From positions 992,001-1,056,000 of the forward strand of contig NZ_CP032744.1 of assembly GCF_003641145.1 (NCBI RefSeq): a stretch of 64,000 nt of DNA. Reading direction: 5' to 3'. Below the pieces are notes generated by a model, which saw nothing but the letters and a program-made list of their open reading frames with translations, was not told the origin of the DNA and made no database searches. Positions 1 through 8,800 of the stretch are shown here, one piece after another. The translations under genes were made by a program, and so were the position numbers. The DNA comes from Lactiplantibacillus paraplantarum (GTDB taxonomy: Bacteria; Bacillota; Bacilli; Lactobacillales; Lactobacillaceae). Each line of letters starts with the position of its first letter. Within the stretch, counting starts at the first letter, position 1.

Positions 1-921
1 CAGTCTATGTATTCACAATTGTTATTGGGTGGTGAATGTTTTGCATATCGCTGGCGTAATCCTAATGGCTTAGATCTGCGCTGGGAATATTTGCGGCCAA
101 GCCAAGTGCAAACCTACAAATTAGATGATGGCAGTGGTTTAACCTATACGGTTACCTTTGATGAGCCTAATTTGGGCGTGCTTCAATATGTACCACAGTC
201 TGACATGATTCATATTCGCTGGGCTAGTACCGATGGCGGTATGACAGGTAACAGTCCATTAAAAGCATTATCGAGTGAGTTACAAGTCAAGAGTTCGTCT
301 AACAGTTTAACGTTGGCTGCATTAGCGCGTTCAATTAGTGCTCCTGGCGTCCTATCTATTCAGCACGGTGGGCTGCTGAGTGAGAAGATGAAAGCCAGCC
401 GTTCACGCAATTTCATGAAACAGGTGAACAAGTCAAACGGTGGCCCGGTAGTTATTGATCAACTTGAAGATTACAAGCCACTGGAAATGAAAGCCGATGT
501 TACCAAGCTGTTAAGCCAAACAGATTGGACGAGTAAGCAAATTGCTAAAGTTTTCGGCATTCCTGATAGCTATTTGAATGGCCAAGGTGACCAACAAAGT
601 AATATCGACCAAATCAAAGGCATGTACACCAATGCCCTTAATCGCTATTTACAGGCGATTTTAGCTGAGCTGGATAATAAGCTTAATGCTAAGATTACGG
701 CCAATATACGGACTGCTGTAGACCCATTGGGAGACTCATTTGCAGCTACCCTATCAGGGCTAGCTAAAGATGGCACAATTGCTAATAATCAAGCAACTTG
801 GGTTTTACAACAAACAGGCTATTTCCCAGATGAAATGCCTGCAGCTGAAAAGTCACCAACACAACAAGTTGTGATTCAATCAGGAAAAGGAGGTGATAAC
901 GATGGAGACAGTACCAATTAA
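1..921 (+). CDS. Phage portal protein, 5' end cut by the window
   Basis: This is the C-terminal part (306 codons) of a siphovirus portal protein, the dodecameric ring at the capsid vertex through which DNA is packaged and ejected. The reading frame is open to base 1, so the start lies outside. The stretch TSKQIAKVFGIPDSYLNG is typical of HK97-family portals, as is the Gln/Asn-rich region after it. It is followed directly by a ClpP-like protease and a capsid gene, the standard portal-protease-capsid order. The family call is from recognition and gene order. Confidence 0.9.
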   Translation, partial: QSMYSQLLLGGECFAYRWRNPNGLDLRWEYLRPSQVQTYKLDDGSGLTYTVTFDEPNLGVLQYVPQSDMIHIRWASTDGGMTGNSPLKALSSELQVKSSSNSLTLAALARSISAPGVLSIQHGGLLSEKMKASRSRNFMKQVNKSNGGPVVIDQLEDYKPLEMKADVTKLLSQTDWTSKQIAKVFGIPDSYLNGQGDQQSNIDQIKGMYTNALNRYLQAILAELDNKLNAKITANIRTAVDPLGDSFAATLSGLAKDGTIANNQATWVLQQTGYFPDEMPAAEKSPTQQVVIQSGKGGDNDGDSTN

Positions 922-1612
922 AGGAGTTGTTTCTAGCGATGATGACGCAGAGGTCTACCAATTTTTTGGGTATTCAACCGTTACGCCAACCGGCGTAATA
1001 ACAGCACTTAAAAATGCAGGCGGGATGCCAATCAAAGCTGAAATCAATTCTCCAGGTGGTGATGTATTCGCCGGTTCCGAAATTTTTACAGCGTTGAAAA
1101 ATTATTCTGGTAATGTTGAAGTAGACATTGTTGGATTAGCAGCAAGTGCCGCTTCAATTATTGCAATGGCAGGTGATCAGGTTAAAATTTCACCAACTGG
1201 TCAGCTGATGATTCATCGAGCATCGACGGTATCTCAAGGAAATTCAGATGATTTATCCAGTGATTTGCAAGGACTTGATTCAACTGATCAGGCTATTGTT
1301 AATGTGTATCAAGAAAAAACTGGTATGGATCCTCAAAATATTTATCGTATGATGTCCGAAGAAACGTGGATTAATGCACAAGAGGCTGTTAAGCAAGGAT
1401 TTGCTGATGAAATAATGTTCACAAACCAGACTACTACAGTGGCTAATACTATCGATAGTCAGAAACTACTTAGCAAGGATATTATTTCTAAAGTTAAATC
1501 TTTGATGCATAAATCAAACGATAAAAATACGGCCAAAAAAGAAAATACTACTAATAGTCAATTTGTGGAATTACGAAAAAGTAAATTGGCTATTTTGTTT
1601 GGCAAAAATTAA
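902..1612 (+). CDS. ClpP-like prohead protease (S14 family)
   Basis: A 236-residue ClpP-fold protease that would trim the capsid scaffold domain during prohead maturation. I chose the ATG at 902 because AAAGGAGGTGATAAC lies just upstream; an in-frame GTG at 893 falls inside that ribosome site. The nucleophile Ser82 is in GLAASAAS and the likely catalytic His105 in LMIHRAS; INSPGGDV (about residues 48-55) is the usual ClpP oxyanion region. The C-terminal 60 residues are Lys/Asn-rich. It overlaps the 3' end of the portal gene and precedes the capsid gene, as in many cos/pac siphoviruses. Confidence 0.92.
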   Translation: METVPIKGVVSSDDDAEVYQFFGYSTVTPTGVITALKNAGGMPIKAEINSPGGDVFAGSEIFTALKNYSGNVEVDIVGLAASAASIIAMAGDQVKISPTGQLMIHRASTVSQGNSDDLSSDLQGLDSTDQAIVNVYQEKTGMDPQNIYRMMSEETWINAQEAVKQGFADEIMFTNQTTTVANTIDSQKLLSKDIISKVKSLMHKSNDKNTAKKENTTNSQFVELRKSKLAILFGKN

Positions 1613-1626
1613 AAGGAGATCAACTA

Positions 1627-2865
1627 ATGCATAAAAATATTAACGATTTAAATACGGCTTGGATTGAGGCTGGTAGCAAAGTTGCTGACATCCAAGACCA
1701 AAAACAACAGATGGCAACTGAGCTTGTCGCAGATCCTAGCAAATATTCAGACGAAGAAATCAAAAAAATTTCTGCCGATTTAAAGGCCGCTAAGACTGCC
1801 CGTGACTTTGCCAAGTCTGCCTTAGAAGATGCTAAAGCAGAAAATGAAGTTGCCAGTAAAAGCGTGCATATTGTGAAAACAAAAGATGAAAAGCATAAAT
1901 TTGTCGATACATTTAAAGATATGCTTCGCCATCCATCACAATATATGGATATGGTTACTTCTTCCGGTTCAGATGATTCAGCGGCCGGATTAACTATTCC
2001 AGTTGACGCCCAAACCCGGATCAATGAATTAATGCGGCAATATGCTTCTTTACAGCCCTTGGTGAATGTTGAGTCTGTCGGAACATTAACTGGTACTCGC
2101 AATATTGAAAAGTTTGGATCAATCACGCCCGCTACCCTGATTACTGATCAAAATACAGATATTCCAGAAGGAGATTATCCAGCGTTAAAGCAAATCAACT
2201 ATAAGATTGGTGATTATGCAGATTTGTTCTATGCGCCAAATTCGTTACTTGCAGATTCTGCTGAAAACGTGCTGAACTGGCTGCAAACACATATTGCACG
2301 CAAGAGCGTTGTCACGCGGAACAATGCTATCCTAACAAAACTACCTAATACGCAGAAGAAAGCAACGATTACTAAATTTGATGATTTGTTTGATGCTATC
2401 TTCCAATTGGATGCGGCTTTAATGAGTTCTGCAACTATCCTGACTAACAAATCAGGCTTCTTAACTTTACGCAAGGTAAAAAATGCTATGGGAGATTATC
2501 TGATTAAACCGGACGTAACACAAGATAGTGGAACATATCAACTTGACGGGAAGACAGTTGTATGGGTTGAAGATACGTGGCTGCCTGATAATTTAGATTC
2601 AAATGGTAAATATGTGAGCCACCCATTCTATATTGGTAATTTCAAAGAATTCATGACAATCTTTGATCGGCAACAATTAAATATTGCAACCTCAACACAA
2701 ACTGAACGTGCGTTTAATCGTAACCAAACGGCCATTCGTTCGATTGATCGGTTCGACGCAGAATTAGTCGATGACGAAGCACTGGTTGCGGGATCATTTG
2801 ACAAGATTGCTGATCAAACGGCCAACTTTGCGGCTAGTGCTGCTACAACGACCCCTGGGAATTAA
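1627..2865 (+). CDS. Major capsid protein, HK97 family
   Basis: A 412-residue HK97-fold capsid protein. Residues 1 to about 85 are charged and helical (many Lys, Asp, Glu, Ala), as expected for the scaffolding delta domain removed by the upstream protease. The mature part begins with the segment SAAGLTIPVDAQTRINELM and ends with an Ala/Thr-rich tail. The ATG at 1627 follows AAAAGGAGATCAACTA. The 70-base spacer before the next gene holds no clear terminator. Confidence 0.92.
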   Translation: MHKNINDLNTAWIEAGSKVADIQDQKQQMATELVADPSKYSDEEIKKISADLKAAKTARDFAKSALEDAKAENEVASKSVHIVKTKDEKHKFVDTFKDMLRHPSQYMDMVTSSGSDDSAAGLTIPVDAQTRINELMRQYASLQPLVNVESVGTLTGTRNIEKFGSITPATLITDQNTDIPEGDYPALKQINYKIGDYADLFYAPNSLLADSAENVLNWLQTHIARKSVVTRNNAILTKLPNTQKKATITKFDDLFDAIFQLDAALMSSATILTNKSGFLTLRKVKNAMGDYLIKPDVTQDSGTYQLDGKTVVWVEDTWLPDNLDSNGKYVSHPFYIGNFKEFMTIFDRQQLNIATSTQTERAFNRNQTAIRSIDRFDAELVDDEALVAGSFDKIADQTANFAASAATTTPGN

Positions 2866-2937
2866 TTAGCCAACTATGTCGCCAATAAATACACAGTACA
2901 GTGATAATCTGGGCGGCTAAGCAAGGATGTGATTTAA

Positions 2938-3276
2938 GTGGCAGCTGATTTAAAAACATTGAAATCATCTTTGCGAATTGACGGGGATGATGATGACGAG
3001 CTGCTAAAAGGTTATTTGTCTGCAGCCACTAGCTACATTGAACAGGCCATTGGGGATGAAAATAGCGTTCCGGGGTTCTATGAAATGGAAGGCGTGAATG
3101 ACTTGTTTGAAACGGCTGTGTACGCCTTAGCTGGTTCATATTGGACTTATCGAACATCGATTACAGCCATCGCTGTTAATCCAGTTGATCTGGTCGTGGA
3201 CTCAATCATTGGTCAACTCAGAGGGTTGTACAGTCAAAAGCAATATGAGGTGGGGACAAATGACGAAAGCAATTAA
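2938..3276 (+). CDS. Head-tail connector protein (gp6-like)
   Basis: A 112-residue protein with the acidic, helical N-terminus (LKSSLRIDGDDDDELLKGYL followed by a helix starting AATSYIEQAIG) typical of phage head-tail connector proteins of the HK97 gp6 type. These form a ring under the portal. It starts at GTG 2938. Its 3' end overlaps the next gene by 17 bases, which shows tight translational coupling. Position straight after the capsid gene supports the call. Confidence 0.85.
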   Translation: MAADLKTLKSSLRIDGDDDDELLKGYLSAATSYIEQAIGDENSVPGFYEMEGVNDLFETAVYALAGSYWTYRTSITAIAVNPVDLVVDSIIGQLRGLYSQKQYEVGTNDESN

Positions 3277-3622
3277 TCCTGCACGAATGAATTTTAGATT
3301 GGAGTTTGGAACTCAGGCAGCTATTGGAAAAGTTAACTCTAATACGGGTAATCCTATTACTGATTTTGTCCCTCAATTCAGTTTGTACGCCGGCGAATGG
3401 TCATTGTCGTTTCAGCAAAGGTTAGCGTTAAATGGCGACACCTCACAACAGAATGCTGTTTACTTTGTGCGCCATAATCGAAAAATAGCTACCGGCATGC
3501 AATTACGACGCAATCATCAGGATGTTTACCAGATTGATGATGTGGCCTACGATGATGGTTTACCACCGGATGGTTTTGACCTCATAACTTGTCATAAGGT
3601 GGTGATCGGGCGTGGCGAATGA
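3260..3622 (+). CDS. Head closure / head-tail adaptor protein
   Basis: A 120-residue beta-rich protein matching the phage head-tail adaptor (SPP1 gp16-like) family in length, order and in the C-terminal pattern VYQIDDVAYDDG. I used the ATG at 3260 (MTKAINPARMNF) because the gene then overlaps its neighbour in the usual way. The frame is open further upstream to 3185, but that part only shadows the connector gene. It should seal the portal after packaging and offer the docking face for the tail. Confidence 0.78.
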   Translation: MTKAINPARMNFRLEFGTQAAIGKVNSNTGNPITDFVPQFSLYAGEWSLSFQQRLALNGDTSQQNAVYFVRHNRKIATGMQLRRNHQDVYQIDDVAYDDGLPPDGFDLITCHKVVIGRGE

Positions 3623-4052
3623 GATTAAACATGCAGACTCATTTGAACATATTTTAGATACTATGGCGGAAGGCTTTGGACGTGAAGAGAAGCTTAAAGC
3701 TAATGCAGCTGGAGCAGATAAGTTCATTAAAATTATGAAGCCTAAGATTCCTGTGGGAAAACTACGCAAGGCACATGGTCATGCTGAAAAAGCACATCTA
3801 CGTGATTCATTAATTGCTGTAGATCATCCTAATGGCTCGGTTAACGTTGGTTTTACAGCCAAAGGTGAAAAAGGGTACATTGCACGTTTTCAAAATGATG
3901 GCTGGGACGTCGTTGACCGTAATGGTTCCAAACATGGCCATGTTTCCGGGAAACACTTTTGGGAGACTACTCAGCGTGAAGCAAAAGGCCAAGTTGGCAA
4001 GGCAGTTGTTGAACAATTAAAGACTGCTATGGACAAGAAGGTGGGCAAGTGA
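3612..4052 (+). CDS. HK97 gp10-like tail-completion protein
   Basis: A 146-residue protein starting at GTG 3612, overlapping the previous gene by 11 bases. Its size, lysine-rich character, the segment KAHLRDSLIAVDHPNGSVNVG and a C-terminal helix fit the HK97 gp10 / minor tail family that joins the tail terminator to the head. This is family recognition plus position; no catalytic residues are expected. Confidence 0.75.
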   Translation: MANEIKHADSFEHILDTMAEGFGREEKLKANAAGADKFIKIMKPKIPVGKLRKAHGHAEKAHLRDSLIAVDHPNGSVNVGFTAKGEKGYIARFQNDGWDVVDRNGSKHGHVSGKHFWETTQREAKGQVGKAVVEQLKTAMDKKVGK

Positions 4053-4432
4053 CGCCGGTAGCTTTTATTAAAGGCATAATTGTTGCAAATATTAATGAAA
4101 TACCAGAACTAGCTGTGGAACATATCCATAGCTTTTTTATTCCAACTAACGATACTTCAACTGACGAGCCTATTGTAGTAATCAGTGGGTTACCTGAGCG
4201 TAGTCAAGATTATGGCAACGGGATTCCATTCCAATCGACGAAGCAAGCTCAGATACAGCTCTATTATCCTAAAGATTACTTGGGCGATATGGATGCCATC
4301 GAAGCCGGGTTAAAACAAGTGCTATTGACCAATGATATTCGTTATTATAGCGATGCCGGCCAGACATTAACACCAGATTCAGAAAGTATCACGAACACTT
4401 TGAAATTTAATTATATAAAGGAGGCCATTTAA
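4049..4432 (+). CDS. DUF806-type tail terminator-like protein
   Basis: A 127-residue protein whose central pattern (VVISGLPERSQDYGNGIPF followed by a QAQIQLYYPKD strand) is characteristic of DUF806 proteins of lactobacillus and lactococcus phages. These occupy the tail-terminator slot just before the major tail protein. GTG 4049 overlaps the previous stop codon by four bases. The function is inferred from position. Confidence 0.75.
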   Translation: MTPVAFIKGIIVANINEIPELAVEHIHSFFIPTNDTSTDEPIVVISGLPERSQDYGNGIPFQSTKQAQIQLYYPKDYLGDMDAIEAGLKQVLLTNDIRYYSDAGQTLTPDSESITNTLKFNYIKEAI

Positions 4433-5071
4433 ATGGCAACGTTAGGTTTAAATATGTTATACACCAGCATCAAGAATACTGATGGTTCAACAGTTATTGA
4501 TGCGGATAAAGGATTATCAGCGACGGGTGTTTATCAAATTGATACTAGCAAGGCAAACGGTAACTTGGGTACTAAGACTGCTAACATTACCGGGCTATCT
4601 GGGACGGTATCTAAGATTACTGGCAACAATGAAGTTGTGGACGTTTCTAATCCACCTTCGGCACCGTCAGTGGCAATCGACGCAAATGAAATTAATTTCA
4701 TCGTCAAGCAAAAACTATTAGGCCGGGTATCAGATGGTAAAGGTGGTTACATTGATTCTGACACACCCGTTGAAGCTGGCCTTATTATTGAGTCACGTTC
4801 ACCAGTGACACGTACTGCTGTTTATTTCTGCTTTGGTCGTGGGATTTTTAACGAAGCTGGCCAGAACATTCAAACAAACACGGATACAGCTGAAACTCGT
4901 GACGATGATAATTTGACATTTACCGCCTTGAACTATGATAAATTCAGCGGCCAACCATACAAGGTATATGCTGAGTCAGATCCTAAATTTGATAAGCAAG
5001 CAATGTTTGACGCTGTATTCCCTGGACAAACGTTTTATAAAAACGCGAGTAACGGCACCAGTGGTCAATAA
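4433..5071 (+). CDS. Major tail protein
   Basis: A 212-residue tail-tube protein. The ATG at 4433 follows AAAGGAGGCCATTTAA. It has the alternating Gly/Thr-rich beta pattern and the position (between tail terminator and tail chaperones) of phi13-type major tail proteins. The frame closes at TAA 5069-5071, but the +1 frame continues with 24 Ser/Thr/Asp-rich codons up to TGA 5144, so a longer frameshifted form is possible (see findings). Confidence 0.88.
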   Translation: MATLGLNMLYTSIKNTDGSTVIDADKGLSATGVYQIDTSKANGNLGTKTANITGLSGTVSKITGNNEVVDVSNPPSAPSVAIDANEINFIVKQKLLGRVSDGKGGYIDSDTPVEAGLIIESRSPVTRTAVYFCFGRGIFNEAGQNIQTNTDTAETRDDDNLTFTALNYDKFSGQPYKVYAESDPKFDKQAMFDAVFPGQTFYKNASNGTSGQ

Positions 5072-5144
5072 AGCTACAACTGACACAGGCTCACAGACTA
5101 GTAAAACTGATAGTGACTCATCTGCGCTAACCAGTAATAAATGA

Positions 5145-5272
5145 TAATTATGGTCGCCTAAAATAAATCCACAATACCGCTAGGGGCGGCTTTTAAACAT
5201 GCTGAGAAGCGCATTCTAAGCACGGGTTCACAATAAATGATAATAAACAATACACAAAGGGGCATATAAATA
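5145..5272 (+). other. Spacer after the major tail gene with a weak hairpin
   Basis: This non-coding spacer separates the major tail gene from the tail chaperones. It contains CCGCTAGGGGCGGCTTTT (about 5179-5196), a short GC stem followed by four T residues. That could be a weak terminator or processing hairpin adjusting tail-protein output relative to the chaperones. No ORF of note is present. Confidence 0.35.
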
Positions 5273-5656
5273 ATGGCAAAATCAGTTAAATTTGATGGCA
5301 AGAAAATTGGGACGGGCACGCAGTATACGTTGATTGATAGTGGTCAAAATGTTGAAAAAATGGCCGAAGCATATAAGAAGTTCATCAAGACTACTGAAGA
5401 AACTGAGGACAGCATTACAGGTGTAGTCGAATTAACACCTAAGCTTGCAAAGGTTGTGGCTGAAACGACCTGTGATTTATTGGAACTAAATGCTTCGCAA
5501 AAGAAACGTGTCATGTCCATGGAATTTTCGGTTAGCGACGAATATGACTTCTTTAATGACTGTTTAAAACAATTCTTGGGAGTAGAATTACCATCTGTAG
5601 GCAACAGCAACGATCAGGAAGAGGAAGAAGACCCAAAATTGCCAAAGCCAGAATGA
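5273..5656 (+). CDS. Tail assembly chaperone (gpG analogue)
   Basis: A 127-residue protein in the tail-chaperone slot before the tape measure gene. Its C-terminus is very acidic (DQEEEEDPKLPKPE). The ATG at 5273 follows AAAGGGGCATATAAATA. Near its end lies C CCA AAA (5632-5638), a canonical X XXY YYZ -1 slippery heptamer in the correct frame. A slip there enters the next ORF and makes a gpGT-like fusion, the classic arrangement described for lambda G/GT. Confidence 0.85.
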   Translation: MAKSVKFDGKKIGTGTQYTLIDSGQNVEKMAEAYKKFIKTTEETEDSITGVVELTPKLAKVVAETTCDLLELNASQKKRVMSMEFSVSDEYDFFNDCLKQFLGVELPSVGNSNDQEEEEDPKLPKPE

Positions 5657-5844
5657 TTTGGCAACTTGATAATTTTATTCAGGATATTGATTACATCGCT
5701 AATCAATTGATTTCACAAGGTATATTGCCTAGTGACTTTTATCAAAGCTCATTTAGTGAAATGCAAACAGCATTGAATGCAAAGTCACGTAAAGACCGTG
5801 TTCAAGATCCGCTCGAATTAGCACGTCAAATCGGTGCGTTGTAA
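5638..5844 (+). CDS. Tail chaperone extension (gpT analogue), read by -1 frameshift
   Basis: This frame is entered at 5638 after slippage on CCCAAAA, adding I-A-K-A-R and then 63 residues starting at ATG 5653. The 63-residue part (MIWQLDNFIQDIDYIANQL onwards) is helical and fits the T portion of tail chaperones, which recruit the tape measure protein. The ATG at 5653 overlaps the TGA of the G-like gene as ATGA, so independent re-initiation is also possible. No good ribosome site precedes it, which favours frameshifting. Confidence 0.75.
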   Translation: MAKARMIWQLDNFIQDIDYIANQLISQGILPSDFYQSSFSEMQTALNAKSRKDRVQDPLELARQIGAL

Positions 5845-5856
5845 AGGAGGCAAAGT

Positions 5857-8800
5857 ATGGCAACAGAGAAAATTCAAGGCTACGAATTCGCAATTAACAT
5901 GGACGATGGTGGCATGACTCGCACGTTGCGAGAAATAAAGAATGAAGCAAAATTACTAAAATCTGGTATGCAAGCTAACTTTGCTGAAATTCGTTCAGGT
6001 GAAGGTGTTATGGCGGCCTATGCGGGTAAAGTCAAAGATGCTGGTCGAGCTATTGAAGCACAACGATTAGTAATTGAGCGTCTCAAAAGCGAGCAAAACG
6101 GATTAGACCAAACCACTCAAAAAGGCCGAGAAGCTTATGTTAAATATGAAAATCAGATTAACGCTGCCAAGCGCTCAATCGCCAGTTTAGAGGGGCAACA
6201 AGAACGAGCACAGAAGTCACTTGATCTGCAAAAAAGTGGTGTCTTACAATTAAAAGATGCAACCGAAATATCAGCCAAAGTAACAGACTCATATGTAGCT
6301 AAACTAAAAGCCGAAGGCCACGAGTTTGAAGCCAACAAAGTTAAGGCTAGCGGGTTACATCAGTCTTATAATGAGCTTAACAAGCAGCTAGAGGCTGAGC
6401 AAAACAGACTGAATAAGATTGCGAGTGCTAGTGGTAACAGTTCTAAAGAGTTCAAAGAACAACAGATTAGGGTGAACGAATTAGGCGCTAAAATTGCCCA
6501 AACTCGGACTAAGATGAAAGAGCTTGATGAACAATTAAGCAAAAAGCCACAGTCAGGATTAACGTCAGTCATTAGCCAGCTAAATAGAGTAAACGAGCAC
6601 GCAGATAAGGCCAATCATTTATTTGGCAAAATTCTGGGTGCTCATTTAGTTGCCAATGGTATTACGAGCGCTTTTCAATCAATCACTTCACATATTCACG
6701 AAGCTATTAGTGCTGGTATGGAATATGAAAAAGAGCAGCAGAAGATGGCGGCCACTTGGTTGACTTTAACTGGCACTGTTGGCAAATCTAACGCAATGGT
6801 TAAAACGATCAATGACTTATCTGTTAAGACCGGTCAAGCCGTAGATGTTGTAAATGAATTAGAGCAAGGCTTTTATCACTTACATTCCAATAAAAAAGAA
6901 TCAGATGAACTAACCAAATCCATGCTAAACATGTCGGATGCGGTTGGATTAGATAAACAACAGATACAAGCAGTTACACAAGACATGGTTAACGGTCTGT
7001 CACGGGGAAAAGCAAACGCTGGTATGTTAAACCAAATTAGCCAGTATTTCCCGATGTTCCGTGAACAATTAGCCAAGTATGAATCTGGATTAAAAAAGAC
7101 GGGTGATACGGCTGCTTCAACAGGTAAAGGTGCTGCTAAAGCCGTAAGTGCTTATAACAAAAAAATGACCTTGATGTTTGAAGGAATGCATTATGGAACA
7201 AATAATAGTTTATCTGACCTAGAAACATATCGTCAAAAAGGTATTGTCAGTGCCCAGCAATTTACAGTTTTTAGCAAGCAAATTGCAAGTGGGCACAAAG
7301 TGACTAATGCAGAAATTAAGCAAGCTATTAAGGTTAACTCGCAATATGCTGCTCAACAAGAGACAAGCGCCCAAAAGGCTCACAAAAGTAGTAAGGTAAC
7401 AGTTGCTGATTTGAGTGAGATGGCTAAAGAAGGAAAAATATCTGCTAAAGATATTGAAAATACGTTTAATCAACTTGGATCCGGAAAATACGATAAAGCC
7501 GCCGACAACATGTTACATACGATGGTTGGTATGGAACGAACGATCAAGGCACGTGTTCCAGCTTTAATCGGTGACATTGAAAAGCCGATTTTAACCGCTC
7601 AAAATCCAATCTATGGCGCGGTTTCAAAATGGGTATCTGATAAACGGACTGACGAGGAATTTAATAAGGTCGGTGTAGCGGCAGAAAAAGGTATTAGCAC
7701 GATTACTAAAGCCTTTGCTAAAGCTTTTGATGTCAAGTCGGCACCAAAAGCAATGAATGATGCAATGGATAACTTGGCCAGGGGTGTCACCAAAGCTTCT
7801 GACTCCATTGCCAAAAACGCTCCGGAAATTGTTAATTTCTTCAAAACTGTCAAAAACTTGGGCGGCCTGGGATTTGAAACGTTAATTGAATCGCTTAAAA
7901 TAACCAATGCGATTTTAAAGCCATTACTCAGTATGGTTGGTGGGCACACAGAAACCATTGCAAAATTTGGAGCAGCATGGTGGTTAACAAGTAAAGCCGT
8001 CAAAGAGACTAGTTCAGTTCTGTCAACTTTTAAAAAAATCAGTGATACTGTTAGCTGGGCTGAAAAAGTTCTAGGAATTAAACAAGAAACTAAAGCTTTA
8101 GAAGAACAAAACGCGGTTCTTAAAACTAATGCTGAACTAAGTACGGCCAGTGAAGAAAATATTGGAACTGGTTATCGGGGAGTTAAAGGTAGAAAGGCTG
8201 GGAATATAGGCGCTGATTTAAGCTCTATATCAGTTGAAGCAAAGAACACTGAAAAAATTGCTAAAAGCAGTAAATGGTCATTGCTAGGAGGAACAATTGG
8301 TACAAGAATTATCAATGGTGCTGGATTAGCCATGACTGCTTGGGACGCTGGTAGTAGCATTGCGAAAGCAGTTAGCTCCGGTAAGGCGTCTGATAAATAT
8401 AAAGCAACTGGTAAAACAGCTGGAACACTTATTGGGGGCGGCATTGGTGCAGCCCTTGGAAGTGTTATCCCGGGAGCAGGAACAGCCGCGGGAGCAATGT
8501 TAGGAGCAAGCATTGGTGATGGTGTTGGCGGTACTAAAACTGCAAATACGATTGTTAAAAGAATTAGTGATGCGCTAAAAGGGAAGACCATTGAAGCTCC
8601 CAAGATTAAGACAGAGTCCACTAAGCACTCACTTAGTGATCTAGGAAAGGCGTATAGTTCCTATTATTCTAAAAAGCAAAAGCAAGATTTAAATGATGTG
8701 AACGTACTTCATAAAGCGGGTATGCTAACCGATGCGGAGTATAAAAAGCAATTAGCTTCAATTAAAAAGAATGATAGTGAGACAAATCGTTTTGAAAAAA

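Noticed and set aside
8172..8621. Long minus-strand ORF inside the tape measure gene
   Set aside because: Hydrophobic shadow of the glycine-rich segment of the real gene, without a start signal.
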